Part shown: positions 1 through 7,336 of the stretch, one piece after another
Layout of the letters: every line of letters begins with the position of its first letter
Position numbering within the stretch: position 1 is the first letter of the stretch
NCBI GenBank assembly: GCA_937944075.1
Contig: CALDZZ010000177.1
Coordinates: 1-12,394, forward strand
DNA from: an uncultured Rhizobiaceae group bacterium
Lineage (GTDB): Bacteria; Pseudomonadota; Alphaproteobacteria; Rhizobiales; Rhizobiaceae
Reading direction: 5' to 3'
Length of the DNA: 12,394 nucleotides
Translations under genes and position numbers: made by a program
Notes under the pieces: model-generated
The model's database searches: none
Told to the model about the DNA's origin: nothing
The model's input: only the letters and a program-made list of their open reading frames with translations

Positions 1-1119
1 ATCAGCCTGCATCACCTTGCTCGCAGCCTCTTCGCTATAGTCAGGGACACGCTCACCGTTTCGTGCAACGGTCACATCCCCAAAACGAATTGTAAGCAAG
101 TCTCTTTCAGCAGGTTCACCCGCCTTCCCAACCGCCATGACTATCCTGCCCCAATTGGCATCTTCGCCAGCCACTGCTGTTTTGACGAGTGGAGAATTTG
201 CGATTGAACGGGCAATCTTCATTGCAGACGTTTTGTTCTTCGCGCCCGTAACTTCAATACAGACCTGCTTGGTGGCACCTTCCCCGTCCCGCACCAAAAG
301 CATGGAGAGTTCATGCATCAAACCTTCAAGCTCTTTTGCAAATTTGCGAAGGCGTTTGTCTTTGGGGTCAACTATCACATCACCTGGACCAGACGACATC
401 AACAAGACCGTATCACTTGTGGAAGTATCGCTATCAACCGTGATCGCATTAAACGTAGTTTTGGTCAGCCGTGATAACAGGGTTTGAAGAATTTGATGGT
501 CGACCGCAAGGTCCGTTACAATAAACGAAAGCATGGTGGCCATATCAGGCGCAATCATACCGGAACCTTTGGCAATGCCATTGATATGATAGGTCTTACC
601 CTCAACAGTAAACCTGCGCGTTGCAAGCTTGGGGTATGTATCTGTGGTCATAATAGCGTTGGCTGCATCATGCCAGCCATCACCGCTTAGTTCAGATTTT
701 GCAAAAAGCAGTTTCTCTTCAAATCCCGAAGCATCTAGTGGCTCGCCAATGACACCGGTAGAAGCGAGAAAAACTTCTTCCGGAGAACATCCAGTTACAC
801 GAGCAGCGGCTACAGCTGTTTGTAGCGTGGACTCAACACCTTTTTGTCCCGTGAAGGCATTAGCATTGCCCGAGTTGATAACAATTGCCTTTGCCTTGCC
901 TTTGGACAAATGTTTTCGACACCAATCAACCGGAGCAGACGGGCATTTTGAAGTGGTAAAAACGCCAGCGATTTCGGCTGGCTGTTCAAACTCAAACAGA
1001 CACAGGTCCTTGCGACCCTTATATTTTATACCGGCCTCAATGCTCGCAATTTTTACACCATTCAGAACGGGTAAATCAGGATAAGTCTTCGGGGCGAGTG
1101 GGGCAATCTGTTGAGCCAT
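1..1119 (-). CDS. argJ: ArgJ, glutamate N-acetyltransferase / amino-acid N-acetyltransferase (C-terminus cut by window edge)
   Basis: This is ornithine acetyltransferase of arginine biosynthesis. It moves the acetyl group from N-acetylornithine to glutamate, and some members also use acetyl-CoA. I translated the minus strand from ATG 1117-1119 and obtained 373 uninterrupted codons to the window edge. The family is usually 400-415 residues, so roughly 30-40 C-terminal residues are missing. Hallmarks seen: NSGNANAFTG at residues 82-91; the STG oxyanion region at 120-122; and the self-cleavage block KGSGMIAPDMATML at 184-197. Family knowledge places autoproteolysis between A194 and T195, with the freed Thr195 as nucleophile. 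DGEGATK (278-284) and GEDANWGRI (318-326) are also typical. In-frame TGA codons lie just upstream, so the start is firm, but no clear Shine-Dalgarno is present. It lies 33 bases downstream of the PPIase gene on the same strand, which suggests one transcript. Confidence 0.96.
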   Translation of the reverse strand, partial: MAQQIAPLAPKTYPDLPVLNGVKIASIEAGIKYKGRKDLCLFEFEQPAEIAGVFTTSKCPSAPVDWCRKHLSKGKAKAIVINSGNANAFTGQKGVESTLQTAVAAARVTGCSPEEVFLASTGVIGEPLDASGFEEKLLFAKSELSGDGWHDAANAIMTTDTYPKLATRRFTVEGKTYHINGIAKGSGMIAPDMATMLSFIVTDLAVDHQILQTLLSRLTKTTFNAITVDSDTSTSDTVLLMSSGPGDVIVDPKDKRLRKFAKELEGLMHELSMLLVRDGEGATKQVCIEVTGAKNKTSAMKIARSIANSPLVKTAVAGEDANWGRIVMAVGKAGEPAERDLLTIRFGDVTVARNGERVPDYSEEAASKVMQAD

Positions 1120-1152
1120 AACTATTCATCAACCAGCATTATGTGAAGAGGT

Positions 1153-2040
1153 TTATTGAGACTGTATCTCATCCAGTTTTTTCTTCAATTCCTCGTCCAG
1201 AACCTCAATCGGATATTTTGCGCGCGCATCCTGGGTAAGCTGGAAATATTTCTCGCGAGCCAGTGCCTGGCGAATTTGACCCTGAACCTGATCGAATGTC
1301 GGTGGTTCGCTGTCGCGCTCATCTTCTTTCATGATAACATGAAAACCGAATTGCGATTTGACCGGCTCTTTTGTGTAGGCTCCCTTTTCCAGCGCAAAGG
1401 CTGCAGTTTCAAATTCCGGCACCATTTGTCCACGACCAAAATAACCAAGATCGCCACCCTGCGGCCCACTTGGACCTGTTGACTTTGTTTTGGCCAGCTC
1501 AACAAAATCAGCACCGCCATCAAGCTCTGTTATAATGGCCTTTGCTTCTTCTTCTTTCTCTACAAGAATATGACGAGCGCGAATTTCCTTCTGGACAGGA
1601 ATGTTCTTCGCTTCAAGTTCATAGCGCGCTTTCATGTCCTCTTCGGTAATCGTATTCAGGGCCTGGGACTGAAAGTAATTGTTGTGCAGTGTACGAGCAC
1701 GATTAAACTGAATCTGAGCCTTGAAATTTGGCTCATCGGCAAGCCCCGCCTCTTCTGCAGCCAGAGCCAAAACCTTGATATCCAAAAGCGCATTGAGGAT
1801 CATTGCTCTGCGCTGTTCCGCAGGAACGCGTGAGAACTGCTCAAGAAGGTCGACCTCTGCAAGTGCCAATTCACGGTCGGTTACTTCAACACCATTAATG
1901 CGGGCAATCACGGTATCCGTGCCGGATGCAGAAGTTTCCTGGGCATGAACAGGCGTCAGTGCTGTTGTGGAAATTACCGCTGCAAGCAAGAGCTTTCTGA
2001 AAGTTGCAGAGAAATTGGCAGTCTTGTGTAATTTTGGCAT
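1153..2040 (-). CDS. Secreted PpiC/parvulin-type peptidyl-prolyl cis-trans isomerase
   Basis: A 295-residue exported foldase of the SurA/PrsA/PpiC group, expected to catalyse X-Pro isomerisation in the periplasm. Residues 1-34 form a signal peptide: a basic start, a hydrophobic core (LLLAAVISTTAL) and a probable cleavage after VHA. A SurA_N-like helical segment follows (about 44-140). The rotamase domain spans about 152-245, with RARHILV (154-160), GGDLGYFGRGQMVPEFE (195-211) and SQFGFHVI (229-236). The tail is charged and probably helical. A strong Shine-Dalgarno, AGGAG at 2046-2050, sits 5 bases before the ATG. A candidate promoter overlaps an inverted repeat at 2081-2108. The gene is divergent from secA and upstream of argJ, an arrangement I recall from Rhizobiales. 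The family call is secure; its clients are unknown. Confidence 0.93.
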   Translation of the reverse strand: MPKLHKTANFSATFRKLLLAAVISTTALTPVHAQETSASGTDTVIARINGVEVTDRELALAEVDLLEQFSRVPAEQRRAMILNALLDIKVLALAAEEAGLADEPNFKAQIQFNRARTLHNNYFQSQALNTITEEDMKARYELEAKNIPVQKEIRARHILVEKEEEAKAIITELDGGADFVELAKTKSTGPSGPQGGDLGYFGRGQMVPEFETAAFALEKGAYTKEPVKSQFGFHVIMKEDERDSEPPTFDQVQGQIRQALAREKYFQLTQDARAKYPIEVLDEELKKKLDEIQSQ

Positions 2041-2080
2041 TTTGGCTCCTGTTCGGCCTTATTCTTGTAGTTTTGCAAGA

Positions 2081-2108
2081 ATTGTATGTAAGAGTAAATT
2101 ACATACAA
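2081..2108 (-). promoter_or_regulatory. Candidate sigma-70-like promoter for the PPIase-argJ transcript
   Basis: Read on the minus strand, TTGTAT (2103-2108) is followed by a 16-base spacer and then TACAAT (2081-2086). This would start transcription near 2074 and give a leader of about 34 bases before the PPIase ATG at 2040. Both hexamers lie within or touch the arms of a perfect inverted repeat, so a regulator bound there would block the promoter. This is assigned by eye only. Confidence 0.45.
2082..2108. repeat. Perfect 10-bp inverted repeat in the PPIase/secA divergent region
   Basis: TTGTATGTAA at 2082-2091 is matched exactly by its reverse complement TTACATACAA at 2099-2108, separated by 7 bases. 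The centre is 55 bases upstream of the PPIase start and about 197 bases upstream of the secA start. AT-rich arms with no following T-run argue against an intrinsic terminator. An operator, or two face-to-face promoters, is more plausible. The dyad itself is directly visible; its function is inferred. Confidence 0.6.
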
Positions 2109-2121
2109 ACAATGGCAATCG

Positions 2122-2150
2122 TTGACATCAGTTAATGTCCCTCTTATCTG
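2122..2150 (+). promoter_or_regulatory. Candidate sigma-70-like promoter for secA
   Basis: TTGACA at 2122-2127 is a perfect -35 match. After a 17-base spacer comes TATCTG at 2145-2150, a partial -10 match. Transcription would begin near 2157, leaving a secA leader of about 135 bases. It is the best promoter-like pair on the plus strand of the 2041-2291 gap. Confidence 0.5.
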
Positions 2151-2240
2151 TCCTTTGTCCGGTCGTCCAGATTCCGATTGCACACTTTCGTGTAATTGAG
2201 CTTGCAAAACAAGTTTTTCAACGACAAACCGGTCAATTAA

Positions 2241-2276
2241 ATGGTAAGCACAACTGATTTTTCAGACTACACATAA
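2241..2276 (+). other. Possible 11-codon upstream ORF in the secA leader
   Basis: ATG at 2241 opens an 11-codon frame encoding MVSTTDFSDYT, and TAA at 2274-2276 closes it 15 bases before the secA ATG. No Shine-Dalgarno precedes it, and it is too short to span the ribosome exit tunnel as SecM-type arrest peptides do. It may be chance. Confidence 0.12.
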
Positions 2277-2291
2277 TTGTTGAGAGGCCGC

Positions 2292-4958
2292 ATGGGCATT
2301 TTTGGTGGAATAGCAAGCAAACTTTTCGGTTCATCCAATGACCGCGAGGTAAAAAAACTGTCTCCGATGGTTGATGCCATTAATGCAATGGAACCTGAAA
2401 TGGAGGCTCTTTCCGACGATGAGTTGAGAGCCAAGACAGACGAATTCCGCAAAATGCTTGAAGACGGCAAAACCGTTGATGATTTGCTGATACCAGCCTT
2501 TGCAGTTGTACGGGAAGCTTCCAAACGCACCCTAGGCATGCGCCATTTTGATGTTCAGCTGATTGGCGGCATGATTTTGCATAATGGTGATATTGCAGAA
2601 ATGCGCACGGGTGAAGGCAAGACGCTGATGTCAACCTTGCCGGTATATCTGAATGCATTGGCCGGAAAAGGCGCCCATGTGGTGACCGTCAACGACTACC
2701 TGGCAGAACGCGATGCCAAATGGATGAGTGCCATCTATGAGTTCCTTGGAATGACAACAGGCATTATCACCAACGGCATTGAGGATCACGAGCGTCAAGA
2801 CGCTTATAATTGCGATATTACCTACGGCACGAATAACGAATTCGGCTTTGATTATCTTCGCGACAACATGAAGTTTGATCTGGAAAGCATGGTACAGCGC
2901 GACCATCATTATGCGATTGTCGATGAAGTTGACTCGATCCTGATTGATGAAGCAAGAACACCTCTGATTATTTCAGGCCCGTTGGATGACAAAACTGATC
3001 TTTACAAGACAATCGACAGTTTCATTCCCCAAATATCAGATGAAGATTATGAGCTGGATGAAAAGCAGCGCTCAGTAACCTTTACAGAAGAAGGTAACGA
3101 GAAGCTTGAAGAAAACCTGAAAGCAGCCGGCCTGCTGAAGGGCGAGTCACTTTATGACATCGACAACGTCACCATCGTTCACCATATCAATAATGCTCTC
3201 AAGGCACACAAGCTGTTCACCAAGGACAAGGACTATATTGTTCGCAACAATGAGGTTGTTATCATCGATGAGTTTACCGGCCGCATGATGCCGGGCAGAC
3301 GTTATGGCGAAGGACAACACCAGGCAATTGAGGCAAAGGAAAACGTTTCCATTCAGCCTGAAAACCAGACAATGGCATCGGTTACTTTCCAAAACTATTT
3401 CCGCATGTATGACAAGCTTGCCGGCATGACCGGCACCGCCATGACGGAAGCTGAGGAATTTGGTAATATTTACAGTCTCAATGTCATAGAGGTTCCCACC
3501 AATTTGCCAGTAGCGCGTATCGATGATGATGACGAAGTTTACAGAACTGTTGAAGAAAAGTTCAAGGCAATCACAGCTCTGATTAATGAATGTCGCGAAC
3601 GTAACCAGCCTGTTCTGGTCGGCACAACATCGATTGAGAAATCGGAAATGCTTGCTTCAAAACTCGAAGAAGCCGGCTTGAAGGATTTCAAGATACTGAA
3701 TGCCAGACACCACGAGCAGGAAGCACAAATCATTGCAGCAGCGGGCGTGCCTGGAGCGGTGACCATCGCCACCAACATGGCGGGTCGTGGTACGGATATT
3801 CAACTGGGTGGCAATTTCGAAATGCGTGCTGCCGATGAAATACCCGAAGATGCAACACCAGCCAAACGCAAGAAAGCTGAGGAAAAAATCCGGGAAGAAA
3901 TTGCAGTCGCCAAGGAAGAGGCAAAAGCTGCCGGCGGATTGTTTGTGATTGCTACCGAGCGTCATGAAAGCAGAAGAATTGACAACCAGTTGCGTGGTCG
4001 TTCAGGTCGTCAGGGAGACCCGGGACAATCAAAGTTCTTCCTGTCCCTGCAGGATGACCTGATGCGCATTTTTGGTGGTGACCGAATGGATGGCATGTTG
4101 CAAAAGCTTGGCCTTAAGGAAGGCGAAGCCATCATGCACCCCATGATCAACAAGGCGCTTGAAAAAGCACAAAAGAAAGTTGAAGCGCGCAATTTTGACA
4201 TCCGCAAAAACCTTCTCAAGTTTGATGATGTCATGAATGACCAGCGAAAAGTCATTTTTGATCAGCGTATAACCTTGATGAAAGGCGAAGACCTCAGCGA
4301 AACCGTTGAAGACATGCGCCATGAAGTTATTGAAGATATTGTAGCTTTGCACATTCCGGAAAAGGCCTACCCCGAACAGTGGAACACCATCGAACTTCAA
4401 CATGATGTGCGTGATGTCTTGAACCTGGACTTGCCTATCGTTGAGTGGGCCGCAGAAGACGGTATTGATGAAGAAGCCATTATTGACCGTATTACGGAAG
4501 CTTCTGACGAATTTTCAAAACAGAAATTTGAGGAATTCGGCCCGGAAGTCAGTGAATACGTTGAAAAATCCGTGATGTTGCAAACGCTCGATCATTTATG
4601 GCGTGAACATCTGGTAGCCCTTGATCACCTGCGTTCTGTGGTAGGCTTCCGTGGTTACGCACAACGTGACCCGCTGCAAGAGTATAAATCTGAAAGTTTT
4701 GAACTGTTCCAGAGCATGCTTGCAAACCTGAGACGCGCGGTCACAACGCAAATGATGCGTGTTGAGCTTGTCAGCCAGCAAGAACAGGACGAGGCAGAAC
4801 AGGCAGCCTTCATTGATCAGCAAAACAGCACATTCGAGGATGATATTCCAGAAGTGGATGCAGAAACGATCAAAAGCTGGGGTGATGTGAAGCGCAACGC
4901 TGCGTGCCCTTGTGGCTCAGGCAGAAAGTTCAAACATTGCCATGGACGTTTCGCTTAA
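2292..4958 (+). CDS. secA: SecA, preprotein translocase ATPase
   Basis: The motor ATPase that pushes unfolded preproteins through SecYEG at the inner membrane. I place the start at ATG 2292 (888 residues), because MGIFGGIASKLFGSSNDR matches the family N-terminus and GAGAGG-like GAGAGG at 2282-2287 is a usable Shine-Dalgarno. An in-frame TTG at 2277 would add five residues and is less likely. Motifs: Walker A MRTGEGKT (104-111, Lys110), Walker B DEVD (211-214), NMAGRGTD (495-502), and QLRGRSGRQGDPGQ (566-579). The C-terminal zinc-binding CxCx8CH block uses Cys872, Cys874, Cys883 and His884, the family's SecB/ribosome-contact site. All parts are intact and length is normal for alphaproteobacteria. 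It is convergent with the L,D-transpeptidase gene, 37 bases away, with no visible hairpin terminator between them. Confidence 0.98.
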   Translation: MGIFGGIASKLFGSSNDREVKKLSPMVDAINAMEPEMEALSDDELRAKTDEFRKMLEDGKTVDDLLIPAFAVVREASKRTLGMRHFDVQLIGGMILHNGDIAEMRTGEGKTLMSTLPVYLNALAGKGAHVVTVNDYLAERDAKWMSAIYEFLGMTTGIITNGIEDHERQDAYNCDITYGTNNEFGFDYLRDNMKFDLESMVQRDHHYAIVDEVDSILIDEARTPLIISGPLDDKTDLYKTIDSFIPQISDEDYELDEKQRSVTFTEEGNEKLEENLKAAGLLKGESLYDIDNVTIVHHINNALKAHKLFTKDKDYIVRNNEVVIIDEFTGRMMPGRRYGEGQHQAIEAKENVSIQPENQTMASVTFQNYFRMYDKLAGMTGTAMTEAEEFGNIYSLNVIEVPTNLPVARIDDDDEVYRTVEEKFKAITALINECRERNQPVLVGTTSIEKSEMLASKLEEAGLKDFKILNARHHEQEAQIIAAAGVPGAVTIATNMAGRGTDIQLGGNFEMRAADEIPEDATPAKRKKAEEKIREEIAVAKEEAKAAGGLFVIATERHESRRIDNQLRGRSGRQGDPGQSKFFLSLQDDLMRIFGGDRMDGMLQKLGLKEGEAIMHPMINKALEKAQKKVEARNFDIRKNLLKFDDVMNDQRKVIFDQRITLMKGEDLSETVEDMRHEVIEDIVALHIPEKAYPEQWNTIELQHDVRDVLNLDLPIVEWAAEDGIDEEAIIDRITEASDEFSKQKFEEFGPEVSEYVEKSVMLQTLDHLWREHLVALDHLRSVVGFRGYAQRDPLQEYKSESFELFQSMLANLRRAVTTQMMRVELVSQQEQDEAEQAAFIDQQNSTFEDDIPEVDAETIKSWGDVKRNAACPCGSGRKFKHCHGRFA

Positions 4959-4995
4959 TCGAAAGTCCAAACATTAAAACCGACCATGGCTGTGC

Positions 4996-6195
4996 TTATT
5001 GAACGGGTCGACTGGCTTGTTGCGGGACAACGACAACTTGTTGTGTTGGCTGCTGTGTCTCAATTTGTCCGGATACTGGCTGAGTTTGCTCCGTAACAGG
5101 ATTATTAACCACAAGTTCTGCATTCGGCGTTACGATTTGCGCAGGGACTTCCTGAACTGTAACCGGTTTTTGTTGCGGAACCACATTTACAGGTTCTTGC
5201 GGAACAGCCGCCTGCTGAGGCTGGGAAACAACAACAACCGGCTTTACCGGTTCAAGAATGGCGAGCGCTCCAACCGTTGGCTTTGCCTTTATGGACATGT
5301 CTGTGCTGGCTGGTATTTCGGAAGGTTTGGCAAAAGGACTGGTCGCATTTCGTTTTAGTATTTTGTCAAAAACCGCCTGGTCCTTGTTTTGTTTTTGATT
5401 GAAGGCCAGCGCAAGACTGCGCGGCATTTTTGAAGGCGGACATTCAGCTCGCGCATTGAATTTTCCGTTCTCATCAGCGATCCGGTTAAAGACATAACGC
5501 TTTTCACAAACATCCACCTTGGGTTGTCGGTTCGTGATCTCGAAATGGTCACTGCCTTCCTTGAGCATTTTCCAGAACTCGAACTTGGGATGATTGACTT
5601 TCTTCGCCATGTTTTCAGCTGTCATTTTGAACGGAAACGCCTGCACCTGAAAAGCCTTTTGTCCGCCTCTGAATGCCTCACGGGCAAGCGCATAAATTTC
5701 CTCGATATATTCATCTGTCATTGAATAACAGCCGGCCGATGAACAATCCCCATGCACCATGAGATAAGAGCCCGTTCTGCCATTTGCCCGGTCATAGACA
5801 TTTGGGAAGCCAAGGTTGAATGACAAATGGAAATCAGAATTAGGGTTCATCAAGCCCTTGTTGACATGATAAAAACCTTCTGGTGCCTGACGGTCCCCTT
5901 CCTTGTACTTGGGACCAAGCTTTCCGGACCACTTGCAAATTTCATAGGACTGAAGAAGCGCATATTTGTTTTTGTGGTTTTTCTTCCACACCTCCATTAC
6001 GTTTTCTTCCTTGAAGACTCGCAACATAATTGGAGAGGCAAGGGTCATGCCTTTTGTTTTCATCGCCTTGGTAAGGTATTGCGGCACAGGTTTTTCATGC
6101 TTGGGGATTGAACTCCCCAAAACACTGCCGTTACAGGCTGCCAATACTGTTCCTGCAAACAATATCGCAATTGTTTTGGAAGCTTTTTGTCTCAT
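4996..6195 (-). CDS. YafK/DpaA-type L,D-transpeptidase-family lipoprotein with Pro/Gln/Val-rich tail
   Basis: A 399-residue exported protein. The N-terminus is a lipoprotein signal with lipobox LAAC (18-21, Cys21). Residue +2 is Asn rather than Asp, compatible with outer-membrane sorting by the enterobacterial rule. The YkuD catalytic domain spans about 55-210, with substrate-groove segment APEGFYHVN (104-112) and active site HGDCSSAGC at 148-156 (His148, Ser153, nucleophile Cys156). The following YSMTD is typical of the YafK branch rather than of classical Ldt enzymes. Residues about 300-399 are a low-complexity Pro/Gln/Val tail with repeated VVV and PQQ segments, probably disordered and wall-spanning. 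The E. coli relative DpaA cuts the Lpp-peptidoglycan link. Whether this protein cross-links, attaches or releases is not readable from sequence. It starts 109 bases downstream of accA, with a weak Shine-Dalgarno (CAGGT, 6201-6205). Confidence 0.85.
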   Translation of the reverse strand: MRQKASKTIAILFAGTVLAACNGSVLGSSIPKHEKPVPQYLTKAMKTKGMTLASPIMLRVFKEENVMEVWKKNHKNKYALLQSYEICKWSGKLGPKYKEGDRQAPEGFYHVNKGLMNPNSDFHLSFNLGFPNVYDRANGRTGSYLMVHGDCSSAGCYSMTDEYIEEIYALAREAFRGGQKAFQVQAFPFKMTAENMAKKVNHPKFEFWKMLKEGSDHFEITNRQPKVDVCEKRYVFNRIADENGKFNARAECPPSKMPRSLALAFNQKQNKDQAVFDKILKRNATSPFAKPSEIPASTDMSIKAKPTVGALAILEPVKPVVVVSQPQQAAVPQEPVNVVPQQKPVTVQEVPAQIVTPNAELVVNNPVTEQTQPVSGQIETQQPTQQVVVVPQQASRPVQ

Positions 6196-6270
6196 GATTT
6201 ACCTGTCTAAATCCTGCGCTTTAAGGTGATATAAACCATATCGATTGACAAGGCGTTACCAGGCACGCTC

Positions 6271-6280
6271 ACAATATTGT
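6271..6280. repeat. 10-bp palindrome ACAATATTGT upstream of the L,D-transpeptidase gene
   Basis: A perfect 10-base palindrome lies in the 6196-6304 gap between accA and the L,D-transpeptidase gene, about 76 bases before the latter's start. It could be an operator half-pair or chance in AT-rich DNA. I found no convincing -35/-10 pair around it. Confidence 0.2.
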
Positions 6281-6304
6281 CAGAACAGCAGATAAATACA
6301 GAAA

Positions 6305-7261
6305 TCAGGACAAATTACGACCCATCGCCAAAAATTTGTCCTGGCGTTCTTTTTTGATTTCAGAACCGGACAAGCCTTCAAAGTCTTTAAGGGCTTCTTC
6401 AATTTGATTTTTGGCTTGCTGGAACACCACTTCATGTCCGCGGTGCGCTCCACCAAGAGGCTCAGGTATGATACCGTCAATAATGCCCATTTGCAGCAAA
6501 TCCTGCGCCGTAATCTTCATGGAAGTTGCAATGTCTTTTGCGCGGGCAGGATCACGCCACAAAATGGATGCGCCCGCTTCAGGGGAAATAACACTGTAAA
6601 TGGCATGCTCAAGCATATAGACGCGGTTAGCCGCTGCAATTGCAATGGCACCCCCAGAGCCGCCCTCACCAATGATGACTGACACCATCGGAACTTCAAG
6701 TGTAAGGCATTTTTCAGTAGAGCGCGCAATGGCTTCAGCCTGCCCTCGCGCTTCTGCACCCAGCCCCGGATAAGCACCAGCCGTATCAATCAGGGAGATG
6801 ACAGGCAGATCAAACCGTTCAGCCATTTCCATAATGCGGATTGCCTTGCGATACCCTTCTGGTCTTGCCATGCCAAAGTTATGTTTCAGGCGGCTTTCTG
6901 TGTCCATGCCCTTTTCCTGGCCAATGATGGCAACCGAACGCCCTTCAAAACGCCCAAGGCCAGCAAAAATGGCGTGATCCTCACCAAAGTAACGATCCCC
7001 TGCAAGGGGGGTAAAATCCTCGATCAATGCCTTTTGATAATCAATAAAATGCGGGCGATCAGGATGGCGCGCCACTTGCGTTTTGTCCCAAGGCGTAAGC
7101 TTTGAATAAAGACCTTCCAGAATACCGGCAGACTTGGTTTCAAGTCTTGCAATGTCTTCACTCAGATCGACAGTCTTGTCCTGTTCTGCAAGGGTGCGCA
7201 GTTCTCGAATTTGACCTTCAAGGTCTGATACAGGTTTCTCAAATTCCAAATAACTTACCAT
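6305..7261 (-). CDS. accA: AccA, acetyl-CoA carboxylase carboxyltransferase subunit alpha
   Basis: Alpha subunit of the carboxyltransferase half of acetyl-CoA carboxylase. With AccD it transfers the carboxyl group from biotin-AccB to acetyl-CoA, giving malonyl-CoA for fatty acid synthesis in the cytoplasm. I choose the ATG at 7259-7261 (318 residues), since MVSYLEFEKPVSDLEGQI is the usual family N-terminus and GTGGA lies 5 bases upstream. An in-frame ATG at 7303 adds 14 atypical residues with no Shine-Dalgarno. Motifs: DTAGAYPG (159-166), GEGGSGGAIAIA (198-209, oxyanion-type glycines), and SPEAGASILWRD (226-237). Length is normal and there are no breaks. It sits 75 bases downstream of the CorC-type gene on the same strand, so read-through from the aroK operon is possible, but a separate promoter cannot be excluded. 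Confidence 0.97.
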   Translation of the reverse strand: MVSYLEFEKPVSDLEGQIRELRTLAEQDKTVDLSEDIARLETKSAGILEGLYSKLTPWDKTQVARHPDRPHFIDYQKALIEDFTPLAGDRYFGEDHAIFAGLGRFEGRSVAIIGQEKGMDTESRLKHNFGMARPEGYRKAIRIMEMAERFDLPVISLIDTAGAYPGLGAEARGQAEAIARSTEKCLTLEVPMVSVIIGEGGSGGAIAIAAANRVYMLEHAIYSVISPEAGASILWRDPARAKDIATSMKITAQDLLQMGIIDGIIPEPLGGAHRGHEVVFQQAKNQIEEALKDFEGLSGSEIKKERQDKFLAMGRNLS

Positions 7262-7336
7262 GACAATCCACATTTTCGGGTTTGATTGATATTGTGCATC
7301 CATAAACCAGATGCAGTCGAGATACGCAAGAAAGCC

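Noticed and set aside
1122..1139. Five-codon minus-strand ORF between the PPIase gene and argJ
   Set aside because: It is too short, has no Shine-Dalgarno, and is likely chance.
2277..2291. TTG at 2277 as the secA start, adding MLRGR
   Set aside because: ATG at 2292 matches the conserved SecA N-terminus, and GAGAGG lies 4 bases before it. The extra five residues have no family support.
4959..4995. A shared bidirectional terminator between secA and the L,D-transpeptidase gene
   Set aside because: I found no GC-rich hairpin followed by a T-run in this 37-base gap.
5010..5110. Repeated CAAC/GTTG stretches as a possible DNA repeat array
   Set aside because: They are explained by the coding of the low-complexity Val/Pro/Gln tail of the L,D-transpeptidase and have no regular unit length.
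7262..7303. Upstream ATG at 7303 as the accA start
   Set aside because: The added 14 residues are atypical of AccA and no Shine-Dalgarno precedes them. The 7261 start gives the normal 318-residue length.
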